Below, piece after piece: positions 1 through 11,510 of a stretch of 64,000 bases of DNA. The stretch is from positions 1-64,000 of the forward strand of contig JAQFVV010000549.1 in NCBI GenBank assembly GCA_028023455.1, read 5' to 3'. The position numbers were made by a program, and so were the translations under genes. Source of the stretch: Epiperipatus broadwayi. Its lineage: Eukaryota; Onychophora; Udeonychophora; Euonychophora; Peripatidae. The first letter of the stretch is position 1, and each line of letters starts with the position of its first letter. The notes under the pieces are model-generated. The model was not told where the DNA came from. It made no database searches and worked only from the letters and a program-made list of their open reading frames with translations.

Positions 1-298
1 GATTTTATATTGCTAAAGCTATTAATATATGGTATATTTAGATTTTTAGACATATGGATATCTGAAAATTTCAGGTTTTCTTCTCAATAGTTATACATTA
101 GATAAAGTGTTGGGCTTATCCTAGTATTTTTAATCTAATAAATATCCTGGTACCTTACTGATGATGCTAGATGCAGAAACCAGTCTGGGTTGAGGATATT
201 CCCCAAGCTTGTTAAGAGCTCGTTTTGCGAGCTCTGTATATAACATTCGTAAATACGAGCTTTATTAAAATTAGGTCATGTGACATCTGACTTGATAT
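1..298 (+). repeat. Repeat family A, copy A1 (hammerhead-bearing)
   Basis: One of three copies of a dispersed repeat; the others are at 5291-5548 and 25649-25986. Shared landmarks in order are a start reading gattttatattgctaaag, a stretch ending acatatggat, the phrase taaagtgttgggctt, the hammerhead motif at 141-200, and a tail with aaattaggtcatgtgac near 270-284. The window edge cuts the left side. No protein is encoded. It is the only family A copy whose ribozyme core is intact. Its flanks are plain AT-rich DNA. Confidence 0.8.
141..200 (+). ncRNA. Type I hammerhead ribozyme motif, family A (intact core)
   Basis: A self-cleaving RNA fold inferred from sequence. The core CTGATGA is at 158-164. 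Stem II is TGC 165-167 with GCA 173-175 and a 5-nt loop. GAAAC is at 176-180, helix III is AC with GT closed by the 2-nt loop CA, and the cleavage triplet GTC is at 183-185. Inner helix I pairs 154-157 with 186-189 (A-T, two T.G wobbles, C-G). Outer helix I pairs AATATCC 141-147 with GGATATT 194-200, seven perfect pairs, leaving an internal loop as expected for natural type I hammerheads. All conserved core bases are present. Stem II is short and closes with T-A rather than the usual G-C, so activity may be weak. Confidence 0.68.
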
Positions 299-3200
299 TT
301 ATCATTTTATAGTGTTCTATTATAAATATTTTATTATATTTCTAAATAAATATTTTACTTAAAGCAAAAATAAATAAATAAATATTTCTTCTCTCTGAAA
401 TGTATGTTTAATTAGAAATAATGCTTTATTTTTTGCTAGCATATATGCACATATATAATTAATACCACTTTGATTTTATTGTAATAAAGTTGTACAAAAG
501 AGATTGAAATATATGATCATTATTGTCACTACCAGGATGAAATTCAATTTTTACAATTATATTTTTAACAAGCCTAATATAAAAGTTTACTTTTACATAT
601 TTGGTAATCCACTTATCAATGTAATAGCTATTCTAAAGCAAAATTCAATTTTATATCAGTTTAATATATATAGTAACCATATATTTAGCCCTGGGGTTAA
701 ATGTAATCAGTAATGTTTTTTAAAAAAATTAATTTAAATAAACTTCATTGTTATTAAGCTATAAAGTTTGTTAAACATGTTTGAATTTTAATTGCTTAAG
801 AAATATTAATTTTCTCATTTAATATTGGTTAAAAAATCCAAATTTCATAGTTTAACCTGGATAAAAGTTAATTTGAAGTGTGTTGTGTTTAATTGGGTGC
901 AGTTAATAGTTTTTGCTGCTGGTTGTAAACTATAATTAACTTATATTAAAGTTTCTATTTTAGCCAGTTTTCAAAATAAAATATATTTAAAATAGTATTT
1001 TAAAAGGTATTAGTTAATATAATATTTGTTTAAAGTTAGAATTTAAAACCATTAAGCTTAAAGATAGGTAAGTTAAAAGATGTTTCAAATTAAATAAGAT
1101 TTTATAATTAGTTTAATTTTATTGTTTATAAAATATTGATTGTATTTAGTATACATGTGTATGCAGATGTTGTATATGTGTGCAGAAAGATTAAGAAGTG
1201 TTGAAAATGATTATTAACAGTAATATATTTTTAAAAGGATACTTTAAATAATGACAATTTTAAGGAACTCATAAAAAGTAAAAGAGTGTTTATTTTGAAT
1301 AAAATAAGTTCGATTTAATTAAATAAATAATTTTTATTAAAATTAAATAAATCGTTTATTTAATAATTAAATTGTTAATATAAGTTAATTATTTTATAGT
1401 CTGGACATCACATGTTTAGACAGCCTTAATTAGAAAGTTCAAGGTCAAAAATCTATAAATAAATGACCTATATAGTTTAAATATGCTAATGTTTAAAGAT
1501 CTCACACTCTTACTTTAATTGGAATTGTTGAATTATACTATATGACACAAATTGCAGTAAAAAGAACATGCACATGTGTTTATAAAAAGGAAAAGTGTAA
1601 AATAAAAATACACATTATTTTTTAAAAAATTAGCTTTATTTTCACTTAATTAGTTTTAAAAGTTTTTCAACTCATTTTATTTTAATTTTTTTATTATTTT
1701 TATCAGTTTAAATGTCTGAATAAAAATATAAAGTTTTCCTTGTGATGCTACTCTACCATATGTGTTTCATCTATTCCTGAAGTAATAAATCAATGAAAGA
1801 TGCAACAAAGATATTATTTCTTAAAGAAAATTACAGAGAATCTTGAATGGAAAAGGTTATTGGCAACTGATAGGCCATTGAGATATGCATATGTTTATTT
1901 TATTTTATTATAGAGTTTAGTTAATTTGATCTTTTTGGCCATTAACAATTGTTTTTAATACTCTTACATATAACTTTTAAATTTATTATTGACACTAATT
2001 TTAGTTCTTAATGATGTTACCTGTTATATTTAATAAAACTCTGATCTTCACTAAATAATTTATGTAGACAATTTAATTAATGAAAAACAGTTCTTATTAA
2101 ATTATTAAAGATAAGTTTAAAAACTATTATATTTTTATCAAAACAAAAGAATTGCAGTAATGAAGTGTTTAAAAAATATTGATAGTTTTAAAAACTAAGA
2201 TAAAATGTGATAGTTTTAAATTGTTGTATATAATTCTAATGAAGGTCATATGAATCAGCTTTATCAATACTTTAGAAAAGACTGTTCATCTATTTTTCTG
2301 CCAATGCAAATAAAATAATATTTTATTATTACAATTTATTAATCAAGAATTCATCTATTTATTTATTTAAAGCATATTTTCATTGTTTTGTAAAAGTCAA
2401 TTCACTTCATGCTTTAATATTAACAAAATAATGTTTAACATTATACCGGAACTGTTGTTACTATACCTGCTCTCATCTAATTTCTTCTTAAATTTATATT
2501 TTAATTGTGGACCAAACTGTGAAAGAATTCCTGCTCTGGACTGTTGAGTGTATATTTATTTTATTTCTACCATAATGAAAGACTGTGTTATGATATATTT
2601 TATTAAAGAAATAACAAAAGGATCCCTCAATTAAAAGGATTAATTTCATTTTTAAATGAAAAAGATTTAATCCTTAATGTAAATGGGCAAACAAAATATA
2701 ACACATATTTATGTTTTACAAATTTTAAATTATTCATATTATTATGTAATTACAGTCAAATATCAGCCTTTCATGCTAATTGTGCATATGCTTTGTGAGT
2801 GTTAATAATAATAAATGAATACTTTCTCACCAATACAAGATATAGTATTTATGCAGGAATAAAAGGAATCTCTTATTCCTATGACTCAAATGCTTATATA
2901 TGAGCAAATCTGAAGTAATTTTTGAATTATTCTTATCTATTCTTATTGTTATTTAGTATATTGATTTGATGTTTATACTTCTATTTCTTAACTAGGTATT
3001 ATAAAATATATTTATAATGATGCATATATATGAAATGGATTTGGTAAGAAAATATAGGTAAAAGGTTTATTTTAGAAGCTATTAGTATTATTTTTATTAA
3101 GAGTTTTCATCATTATTATTATCATACCAGGGTAAAAACAGCCTTTTATATTCTACAAATATTTATGAATGAAAATGTTTTGGAAGTTGAGGTATGAATT

Positions 3201-4544
3201 TAGATAACATAAAATTTTAATGTTTCATATTATGATATAATCACAGTAAGTTGGTTTACACATATTGTTAGACTGAGTAGATGTGTTATGTTGCTTATGA
3301 ATGCAATTGCAAGTTGATTATTTATTTATTGTTATTACTATCAGATCCATACCTTGTGTGGATATTAATTGGTATGCTGCTTGGAGACAGGTATCCATTT
3401 AGATATTTCCTATATGGATATATTAAATGTGTTAAGCTTCTCCATGAAAGAAAGCATGGCTCATGGGTTTTCAGCACTACCTGCACAAAGTTACTGGTTG
3501 CCTTCCTATATATTTTCCATCATCCACTCTGCTTATAATTTAGTACTAGTGTGTATTTGAAATAAATTAGAATATTTAAAGCATGTCCACCTTTGACATT
3601 CTTTTATTAGCTCTACTGCAATTTTAATTATATTATTAGTATTAAGCATATTTATTTCCTTGCCTCTAATAAGTATTAATATAGTTGTATTATTTTAATT
3701 GGTTTTTGCATATTTTTCTAACTTTACAAAATCCATAAGAAGTGTATTTCCTCATTGATTTTCAGGCATCTGAGGCTCTTTAAAGTGTTGAAAATCATAC
3801 TAGTAATATGAGTATAGGTGTATATGTGTGTTATTTTATTCTGCTTATATAATAGTAAAAGAGGTAGTATCAGGTAAAATGTGAAAACTTCTTAAGTAAT
3901 ATAAATGTTTCTATTATAATTTTTGAAGAAATGGATTGGAAGGGAATATGTTATTATAAATTATACCAATAATTCTTTAATTGCAATTTGTTAAATTAAA
4001 ATTAATAAATTATTGTAAATATTTATTGTATTAAATGCTATAATATGTTGTAAATAAATATTTTTGCTATGTATTAAATTCGTTTCTGTTTTTGTTGCCA
4101 TTATTACATTCATTTATCCAGAAAATCTAACTTAAAATTTTATTAATTATTCATTATACATTCCAATTATCATATAAAATTTATTTATCTATTTTGTTTA
4201 TTACTTATTTTACCTGCATTGTAGTAAGATACATACTATGTTAATTTGCGTTTTTTCAAATGTGCTGTCTAATGTAGTTGGTAACATAAAATTACCCTTT
4301 CTACTTTCTACATTGTTTTATTTTTCATACTTGATATAAGTTCATATTTGAAGATATTATAATTAAATATGATTATAGGTAGTATAAATTAAATATTTAA
4401 TAACAAATTTTAAAACATTTAAGAAAGTATTTTATATGCCATCCATTTGTATATTTGCATTTTTGTTCACCTAAGATATACGATTATGATAGAGTCTTAA
4501 GAGAAGACAGAATATTTAATGCATAACTTAAATAGTTATTAATA
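299..4544. other. AT-rich non-coding DNA, nothing identifiable
   Basis: Long A/T runs and short open frames only. A CTATAAATA-like string near 1492 and a weak short open frame near 3281-3560 were examined; neither has codon structure, a recognisable domain or splice context. No repeat shared with the rest of the window was seen. Confidence 0.6.
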
Positions 4545-4829
4545 TATAGGGTATATGAGCACAGGCTTTCACATGATCTACCATTCACCAATCTATTTCA
4601 TATCACTGATACATTTGAACACATATATGTTGAAAAGATAAATAATCACCAATATATGTATTTCATGCTAAACCAGCAATCATCAGTTGGTCCAGATTAT
4701 CATCTCTATAAAATACATATATTGGTGATTACTTATCTTTTCAACATATATGTGTTCAAGTGTATCAATGATATGAGATAGATTAGTGAGTGGTGGATCA
4801 TGTGAAAGTCTGTGCTCATATACCCTATA
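4545..4829. repeat. Family C foldback element, copy C1
   Basis: Inverted repeat with arms of about 115-120 bp. It opens tagggtatatgagcac and closes with the complement, gtgctcatataccctata. The flanks are TA-rich, so a TA target duplication is possible but not provable. The about 55-nt loop holds most of the hammerhead motif (4642-4700, minus strand). Related copies are at 34038-35246, 35785-36540, 52268-52640 and 63694-63862. Open frames across the arms are palindrome artefacts. Confidence 0.85.
4642..4700 (-). ncRNA. Type I hammerhead ribozyme motif, family C copy C1 (intact core)
   Basis: On the minus strand: outer helix I ATAATC/GATTAT (4700-4695 with 4647-4642), a 3-nt internal loop on the 5' side, inner helix I ACCAA/TTGGT, core CTGATGA (complement of 4680-4686), stem II TGCT/AGCA with a 5-nt loop and a flanking T.T mismatch, GAAA (complement of 4661-4664), helix III ATA/TAT with a CA loop, and an ATA cleavage triplet. 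Predicted cleavage falls between 4653 and 4652. The fold is the same as the 36384-36442 copy, with one difference in the helix III loop. Confidence 0.75.
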
Positions 4830-5290
4830 TATTACATATATTGATACAGATATATAATAAGCTTGTATTTCAGTTATTAAATAGTTATTGCATTTAAATG
4901 TGACAAAGTGTACAATATAATAATCATTTTCTTGTATCAAATACATGTAGAAATCCTGAGATATAGATAAAATACAAATTCTGAGATAAGAGTTACAATT
5001 TAAAAAGAACCTGAGTTTAAAAAATAAAAACCTAAAATAAATTTTAAATAAAACTATATGCTGAAATATTTTAATAGTTGCAATTAATATGATAGTTTGT
5101 CTATATAAAAGTACTCATTCACTGTGGAAAATCCATAGATACTGTGATGCTTATCCACCTGTGTGTGACCCGTTTCCACACCTGTGGAAAGTTTATAGAG
5201 GTTTGTTACAATACATAGTCATATTCTGGACTTTCTTTATCAACTAAGCCATGTTCTTACTATTAGAAGATGATTTACATATATATATAT
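4830..5290. other. AT-rich spacer
   Basis: No gene or clear repeat. A mild GC patch near 5130-5210 (ccacctgtg repeated in diverged form) has no coding frame. A short TA microsatellite lies at about 5279-5292. Confidence 0.5.
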
Positions 5291-5548
5291 ATCTCACAAA
5301 ATAAGCTCTTAACAGGTTTTGAGAATATTCCCAACCCCCTGGTGTCATCAGTGAGGTGCCAGGATATTCAAGCATTAGATTAAAAATACTAGTACAAGCC
5401 CAGCACTTTATCTAATGTATAACTATTAAGCAGAAAATCTAAAATTTTCAGACATCCATATGTCTTTCAATCCAATTTTGTGAGCTCTATATATAACATT
5501 TGTAAATACAAACTTATTAAATTAGGTCATGTAACTTCTGATTTGATT
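5291..5548 (-). repeat. Repeat family A, copy A2, with inverted tail
   Basis: From 5291 to about 5475 it matches copy A1 on the minus strand. From about 5476 to 5548 the family tail (gagctctatatataacattt, then aaattaggtcatgtaac) is in the opposite, plus orientation. This internal inversion resembles twin-priming products of retrotransposition. The hammerhead has the CTGATGA core (complement of 5345-5351), but a deletion removes stem II, GAAA and the cleavage triplet, so this copy cannot be a ribozyme. Confidence 0.75.
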
Positions 5549-5602
5549 TTTTTGTAATATATATAATACAAATAAAATGTCAGTTCATTAAAAGCTATTG
5601 TA

Positions 5603-5896
5603 ATAACAATAAAAATAATAAATATAACCATAATTAACTATTAAATACAGTTTTTCAATCTACAGACATACTTTTGGTTAATTCATTAAACCTCCTCATC
5701 TGCCGTTAAATTCAAAAAACATAATGAAACAAATATCATCAACTCAAATTTATGAGATTTGCATTGATGTTGTTTGTTTCCATGATGTTTTTTGAATTTA
5801 ACAGCAATTGAGGAGAGTTAAGGAATTAACCAAAAGTACTTCTACAGATTGAAAGACTGTATATAATAGTTAATTACCCTTATATTTATTGTTATG
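5603..5896. repeat. Foldback repeat D with an extra third arm to about 6040
   Basis: Inverted repeat whose arms (about 5603-5722 and 5780-5896) share, in inverse orientation, tgaatttaacrgcaattgagg and ttaaccaaaagta. A third diverged arm copy in plus orientation follows at about 5925-6040, so the locus has two like-oriented arms and one inverted. No ribozyme core was found. A plain non-autonomous element is the simplest reading. Confidence 0.7.
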
Positions 5897-6077
5897 TATA
5901 TATAAAGAAATGGAATACATTTGCTTCCATTATGATTTTTTAATTTAATGGCAGTTGAGGAAGGTTAAAAAATTAACTGAAAGTACTTTGGCAGATTTAA
6001 AGACTGTATATATTAGTTAATTACCATTATATCTATTATATATATATATATAAACAAAGAGAGTACCTCAGCCTCCT

Positions 6078-6211
6078 CCATGCTATGATTTAAAAGTGTT
6101 CTAATTGTTCAACAAAGAATCAAGAGTAGAATGAATTCAAATAAATTTACCTATTCTATTCTTGATTCTTTGTTCCAAATTTACAGTACTTTTAATTCAT
6201 AGCTGGGAGAA
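6078..6211. repeat. Small foldback repeat E
   Basis: Two arms of about 58 bp (6078-6135 and 6152-6211) are inverse complements around caaagaatcaagag / ctcttgattctttg, with a loop of about 16 nt. Likely a short MITE. No other copy was seen in the window. Confidence 0.65.
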
Positions 6212-6737
6212 GGTGATTTACTTTCTATGTTTACATAGAGATTGAGTTATGTTTAATTTTAAGTTTATATATATATAGTAAAGGTTGGGAGTATCCATCC
6301 ATAACATCAATTGTAGCCTCTTATAAAATATATATATGAAAAGGGGACATATATATTTATTTATATATGTGTTGATAAAGAGAGATTCCTTCTTTCCATT
6401 ATATGAAATTCGAATTGTTTATTAGCAAAGCATGATAATGTTTATTATTTTGAGATATTTCTATATATATTTCACTTATAGATTTTGACAATTTATAAGA
6501 CGTCATGATCTTTTCTTTTAACTTGCCACAAGAAAATGTTGTGAGAAATTTTTCTTTGTTTATAATCTTTGTTTGATTTTGATATAAATTTTTTTTCACT
6601 GTTGTTATTTTTTCCCATTCTTTGTAGTGTATATAAGTTTATTCATGATTCTGAAATTTGGCAATGGCAATGATAATGTATAGAATAAATAAAGAAAAAA
6701 CTGTGTTTATATTATAGACTTATATATTTTTTATACA

Positions 6738-7070
6738 TTGTAAACCAGGGGTCCCCAACCCTATGCCCATGGGCACCATGGTGCTCTCAGACCATTTTAC
6801 ATGTGCCCGCTGTTATCCAAACATGATAAAAAATTATTTATCTGATACAAATAAATTTAATTTTTAAAATTTCTTATAAATTATCGTATTATATTGTAAT
6901 CAAATGTTAAAATATCATTTTTTAAATAAATATTTTTTTGTACATTATGTGTATTATTAACAATACCCAACTATAAATTTACATTGAAAAAATAAATGGT
7001 GCCTGTGACCTGGCCAGTATTATAGAATGTGTTCTTAAGTGCAAAAAGGTTGAGAACCGCTGTTGTAAAC
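6738..7070. mobile_element. Non-autonomous hAT transposon (MITE), 317 bp, with 8-bp target duplications
   Basis: The element occupies 6746-7062. Its ends are imperfect inverted repeats, caggggtccccaacc on the left and ggttgagaaccgctg on the right, the classic hAT form. The 8-bp duplication ttgtaaac flanks it at 6738-6745 and 7063-7070, the expected hAT size. Copy 2 of the surrounding repeat has the uninterrupted site near 22405-22412 (ggtaaac), an empty-site control inside the same window. The interior has no transposase frame, so it needed an autonomous hAT for movement. Confidence 0.95.
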
Positions 7071-7879
7071 TATCAAGCATACCTAAAACATATGTATATA
7101 TATATTTTTAACTATTGTAAAATATTAACATTTTTTTTGAGGATCAATATTTATGCTAACAATAGGGTTAACATCAGTGGCATATGAAAAGCTAAGCTAG
7201 ATGCCACAGTGACCAACAAAAGGAGATTATTATTGGACAATCACCATTAAAAAGAAAATAAACATTGCTATCATTAATCCATTCATTGTACCTGATGTAA
7301 TTGCATAACTTTATTTGGTTGATTCAATTAGAGAAAAGTGCAACATGGGGAATTTGATTCCCTTGTTTAATCCTTTCCAATGATTACCATCCATTGGAAG
7401 AGAAAAAAAATCATCAACAGGCATGTCTATGAAGAGAAATCAACCTAAAAATGGATAATTATTCTTATCCCAGTGATCACATAAGGATTATCTAAACATC
7501 TAAAATAATTGTGTCTTCTTCAATTGGTCCATCTCAACTAAATGAGGACAAAAGGACATTTCAAGAAAATCAATCTCAAATGGTTTCTGACTTTATATGT
7601 TTGTCATTAATCTTATATTGATTCGATACATGCAAGGATGAATAAAAGCACATCAGATAACTGTTGATTTTCAAAACCAAAAAAAAAAGGATATTAAATA
7701 GTCATTGATTTAAACTTTTTTAAAATAGCATGTACACAGTTGATTTTTAAATTTGATTTATCAAGATAAATAATAAGACGCTAGGTATCATTTATTATTT
7801 TTTTAAAAATGCTGCTGTTTTAATTTATATGTATTATATGTGTATGCTATAAACATAATATGCAATGAATGTCTTAACC

Positions 7880-8790
7880 TTTTTCTTGAAAAAGTTTTAT
7901 TTCAATTTTTATTAGCCAAGTGAATTAAAATTTTACAACTTTTGATTGGTCAATTAACAAACTCAGCTGTAAAAATGTATTCATCTTTTAATATTATATT
8001 CATTTTACTTTCATTTGTAAAAAAGTATGTTAATAATTTGTCAGATTTTGAAAGTGAATGAATGTTTTTTCAAAAATAAATTTCTATTTATAATTATAAA
8101 AATATTTGATAGCAGAAGATCTAAAAAGAAAGTTTGTAACAAATTAGAAAGTGCTATGGACATCACTGATTTCTTTCTCAATTTACGTTAGTGTAAAAGT
8201 AAAGAACTTTTTACTAAAATCTTACTATTTTTCTAAAATAATTATATTTTCAGCATGTTTTACTAAAATACATTATAAAACATAAATAAATGCCAGCAAA
8301 ATACTGTAAATTATTCATTTTTGTTTGAAAATGAAAGAAAGAGCTTGGGGTGATGAAAATTGTTGACAGGTGTCAAAATTGTTATTAGTGCTGATTTCTT
8401 TTTCAATTTATGTTCATATAAAAGTATACAATTTTTTACTAAAATCTTACTATTTTACTAAAATAATTATATTTTCAGCATATTTTATGAAAATAATTTA
8501 TATGTATGAAAAATGATAAAAAGCATTCTAAGACATTGATTTTCATTTTGAAAGACAAAACAGAAGTTGAAGTGGCAAAAATTATCGACCGATGCTCTTC
8601 TATTATCTGAAATGCAAACCAAACAATCAGCATCTAGGAAATCCTGACTTCTCCCTTTGTTGTCTTATATCAGTAGTATAAATTTTTTACTTGTAAAATA
8701 ATTCTAGAGAGGGAAGCATCTTACAATATGTTTTAAGCTCTAAAATAAGCATAAAAATACTAATGTAGCTCAAAAATTGATGTTTTTCAA
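7880..8790. repeat. Nested repeat with internal duplication
   Basis: Present in large-repeat copy 1 and absent from copy 2. It is related to 18540-19165: both hold a region near ttttgattggtcaa / ttttaattggaca, the strings aaatcttac and aaaataattatatt, and a conserved end reading acttgtaaaataattc then gcatcttaca. Inside copy 1 the block around ctgatttctttctcaattta recurs about 230 bp later (8165-8270 and 8390-8490). Likely an inserted non-autonomous element; its termini were not resolved. Confidence 0.5.
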
Positions 8791-10071
8791 GTGACTTAAA
8801 GCTGTGAACATCGATCCATGGTAGTTTCTCATAAAAGATTAAGAGGGTTATGTAGTCTAGTTATAAACCCTTATTGAATTCTCAGAATTAGTGGTAACAT
8901 AGTAGAATATATTAATTCCTTTGGCCATCATTGAAGTAATCTTGTACATGATTAATCCAAGGAGACAGCATTTGCATTTAAAAAGTGAAATATAGTTTTA
9001 ACAGAAAATGGAGTAAATCTATATTTAGGGCAATATGAAGAGAATGTTAATAATTTTGAATGAAAGTTAAGATGATCTTACCTTGAAGAATATATTTATG
9101 ATTTTGAACCATATTATTTTAAGAAATATTATGAACAGTATTATTTATCTATTATTATATTTAAATGGTCCTCATTCAGAGACAAATGTCAAATGTCATT
9201 CCATGTATATTTTTAACAAACATTGTGAATATTGAATGATATTGAAGTAAAATTAAAATTAGAAAAAAAGATTATTTGTTGTTTGATTATCATTATTGCC
9301 ATTTCAAAAGAAGAGAAAGTATCAATTATAATAAAAGATATACCATTTGTTTTACTTAAAGTGACTGTGATTTATTTAATTTTTTTATCACTTATCTGTA
9401 TATGAATCATTGTGCAATACTTGATGCTGTGAATTTAATTATAGATATTTTTAATCCTAAAAATGTTTAAACACTTATGATTCCTTGCATAAACAATAAC
9501 AAACTGCTATAGTCTTTAACATTATAAATTTTAGAAATGTTAATAAATTATTATAGTTAGTCCTTTGCAAATATAAATTAGATTCAACAAAATGTCCCCT
9601 TTGTTTCCATTTTATATTAAGGTGAATAATCAAGTCTTACTCATCATACTAAACCCTGAGAGTAAGTTAATTAAGTATTGAGATATTTTGTAAAATTTGA
9701 GTATGTTTTTTTTGCTTATGTTATGAGTTCAGTTTACATAATCATTTCACAGGTTAGTCCTCTTTATGCTAATTGTTAACAAATTTATTTATTTATGCAA
9801 GTAAAGTGCCATTTTTAATGATGAGTCATAGGTTTATGATTTAGCAAACTAACTTACTTTTTCTCGGTCTAGTTTCATGTTGTTTCAATTGATGTCTAAG
9901 CATCTTTATATTTTGTTATCTCAATTCAGAGATCATTACTGATGGACCATTCTAAAGTATCCCTTTATTACTCTTTGGTACCTATGCATTACATTTTGCT
10001 GCCCAAAACTGTCATGTATTTGTTGGATTAGCCAGTTTAGCTCAGCCAAATATGTATGTACCATTACCATT

Positions 10072-10089
10072 TGGTGCCCAACTTGGAGC
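10072..10089 (+). other. Primer-binding-site-like sequence (tRNA-Lys type)
   Basis: The 18 bases tggtgcccaacttggagc match the tRNA-Lys1,2 primer-binding site used by several retroelements at 15 of 18 positions by my recollection of that site. It lies directly after the end of large repeat copy 1, where an LTR element would have it. Copy 2 is not followed by such a sequence, as expected if copy 2 is the 3' LTR. Confidence 0.45.
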
Positions 10090-10797
10090 CAAAATGTGGA
10101 CAGTTAACTAAGATTAAGGTCATATGTTTTAAGAAAGTGTAGAATTATAATTCTTTTGTGACTTGTATTAAGATGTTATTGGATAATGAAGATTTAATAT
10201 ACATCAGGTCTAGATTGATATTTAAATTACAAAATCAATTGATGATTGTTCTTCCCCTAGGAAAATAAATTATATCACCATATATTTGTCTTACCTAAAC
10301 TTGGGCTTATGTAGCATATACAGATGTTCTTCGCTTATTTTCATTATATTGCTATAACAGTTTAGAACCTTTTTGCCTTAAGTGTCAAAATCTTTAGATT
10401 GAGTGCAATTGTATCATATTTTTTATTCAATAAGTGATTTATGTAGTTTAAAGTGTCAATGGTATAATTTTTTGACATGTGTCAATACTGGTAATGTTTG
10501 GATGATGTTTTGAAATAATAAAGAAGAATATAACCTTATTGAAGTCAAAATTTTTATCTTGGGGACAAACACCAAAACAAATTTTAGAATAGGGTTGTCT
10601 AATCTCTATATTTTATGTGTATTCCATGTGATATTTTTTTAATATAGGCATGTGATGACAAGCTTCAAGTAATTTCATAATCATAGTCAGAAATATATGC
10701 TAAATATTTTTTCTATTATTGTATGTGTATTGTAATAAATTAACATTAGCATAAGATATTAATAAAATATTGGGAGGGTCTAGTGTTAGTTTGATTG
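10090..10797. other. AT-rich stretch, possible leader of an LTR element
   Basis: No open frame or repeat recognised. If the flanking large repeats are LTRs, this would be the untranslated leader before the coding relic at 10798. Confidence 0.35.
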
Positions 10798-11510
10798 ATC
10801 TAATAAGCATAAGGGAAAAAATGATAAATGAGTTGAAGGTGATATATGCAAGAATAAATGCTAGTTCTTCTGAATTAAAAGGAAATATTGATTTAGTTCT
10901 GCTAAATTAAATGCCAAAATAGATAGTAACTCTGATTATTTGAAGGCTAACTGCTGTATCATAGGCAATCAATTCCAAAGTAGATAATGATTCTTCTGAA
11001 TTAAAATCATTAATAAATGATATATTTAAGAAAGTAGAGATGAAATGCACCACAGGTTTGAAAGAGTCTAGAGCTGAAGTCATTGTATTTAGAGAAGAAT
11101 GTAATGCCTTCAGTCAGTCAGTGATAAATGATTTGGATAGTGACTTAAGTGAGTTATGAATCACAGTCTTGAAGACCTCAGATGATAATTTTGAGTTTGA
11201 AGGGGCTAAGGATGAAAGGGGTATGGTAAACTTTCTCTAGATAAATACCCACCTTGTTTGATTGATATTTGCAAGGCTAATGGCTTTTATATAAAGGTGA
11301 GAAGTTTAGAAGCTCAGTGGTGTTATTACCATGAAATGTGTGGCTATAAATGTACAAACTTTTATGGCAGAGAAAGGTAAATTTAAAGTAAATGAAAACA
11401 TAAAGTTGCTACCTGAAATTAAGTTTCATAAAAAATATATAGACAAATTCTATTTAGAAGAAAATGCCAAGATATCTGGACAAGTTGCCTTTATTCTATT
11501 GTCTTAAAAA
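10798..11510 (+). pseudogene. Decayed coding relic, possibly gag-like
   Basis: Three frames read in turn give peptide-like text. The first part (about 10798-10960) is helix-forming with heptad-like spacing. A second part (about 10975-11160) repeats the pattern DSNSDYLKA / DNDSSELK, which suggests an internal repeat in a coiled coil. The third part (about 11240-11370) ends in the histidine- and cysteine-rich CYYHEMCGYKCTNFYG. The last motif is reminiscent of the C-terminal CFYH..FG...C region of invertebrate Ty3/gypsy gag, but the match is loose. At least two frameshifts and several stops break it. No protease or reverse transcriptase follows. The family is not securely recognised. Confidence 0.35.

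Larger units (their letters stand above)
6370..10070 (+). repeat. Large repeat L, copy 1 (possible long terminal repeat)
   Basis: Aligns along its length, same strand, with 21942-24997. Shared landmarks include the gattccttcttt start region, ataagacgtc, atgctaacaatagggtt, a second half around tgtagtctagt, and the end ttagccagtytagytcagc. Copy 1 carries a hAT MITE (6746-7062) and a block at about 7880-8790 that copy 2 lacks. It ends about catta-cca and is followed within two bases by a primer-binding-site-like sequence. The left edge is uncertain because the two copies also share some AT-rich sequence upstream. A diverged fragment of the left end recurs near 12905-12950. LTR pair, segmental duplication and a generic dispersed repeat all remain possible. 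Confidence 0.75.

Noticed and set aside
4683-4946. 87-residue minus-strand open frame
   Set aside because: Lies in one arm and flank of the family C foldback; the same text appears in other copies because the DNA repeats, with no sign of codon selection.
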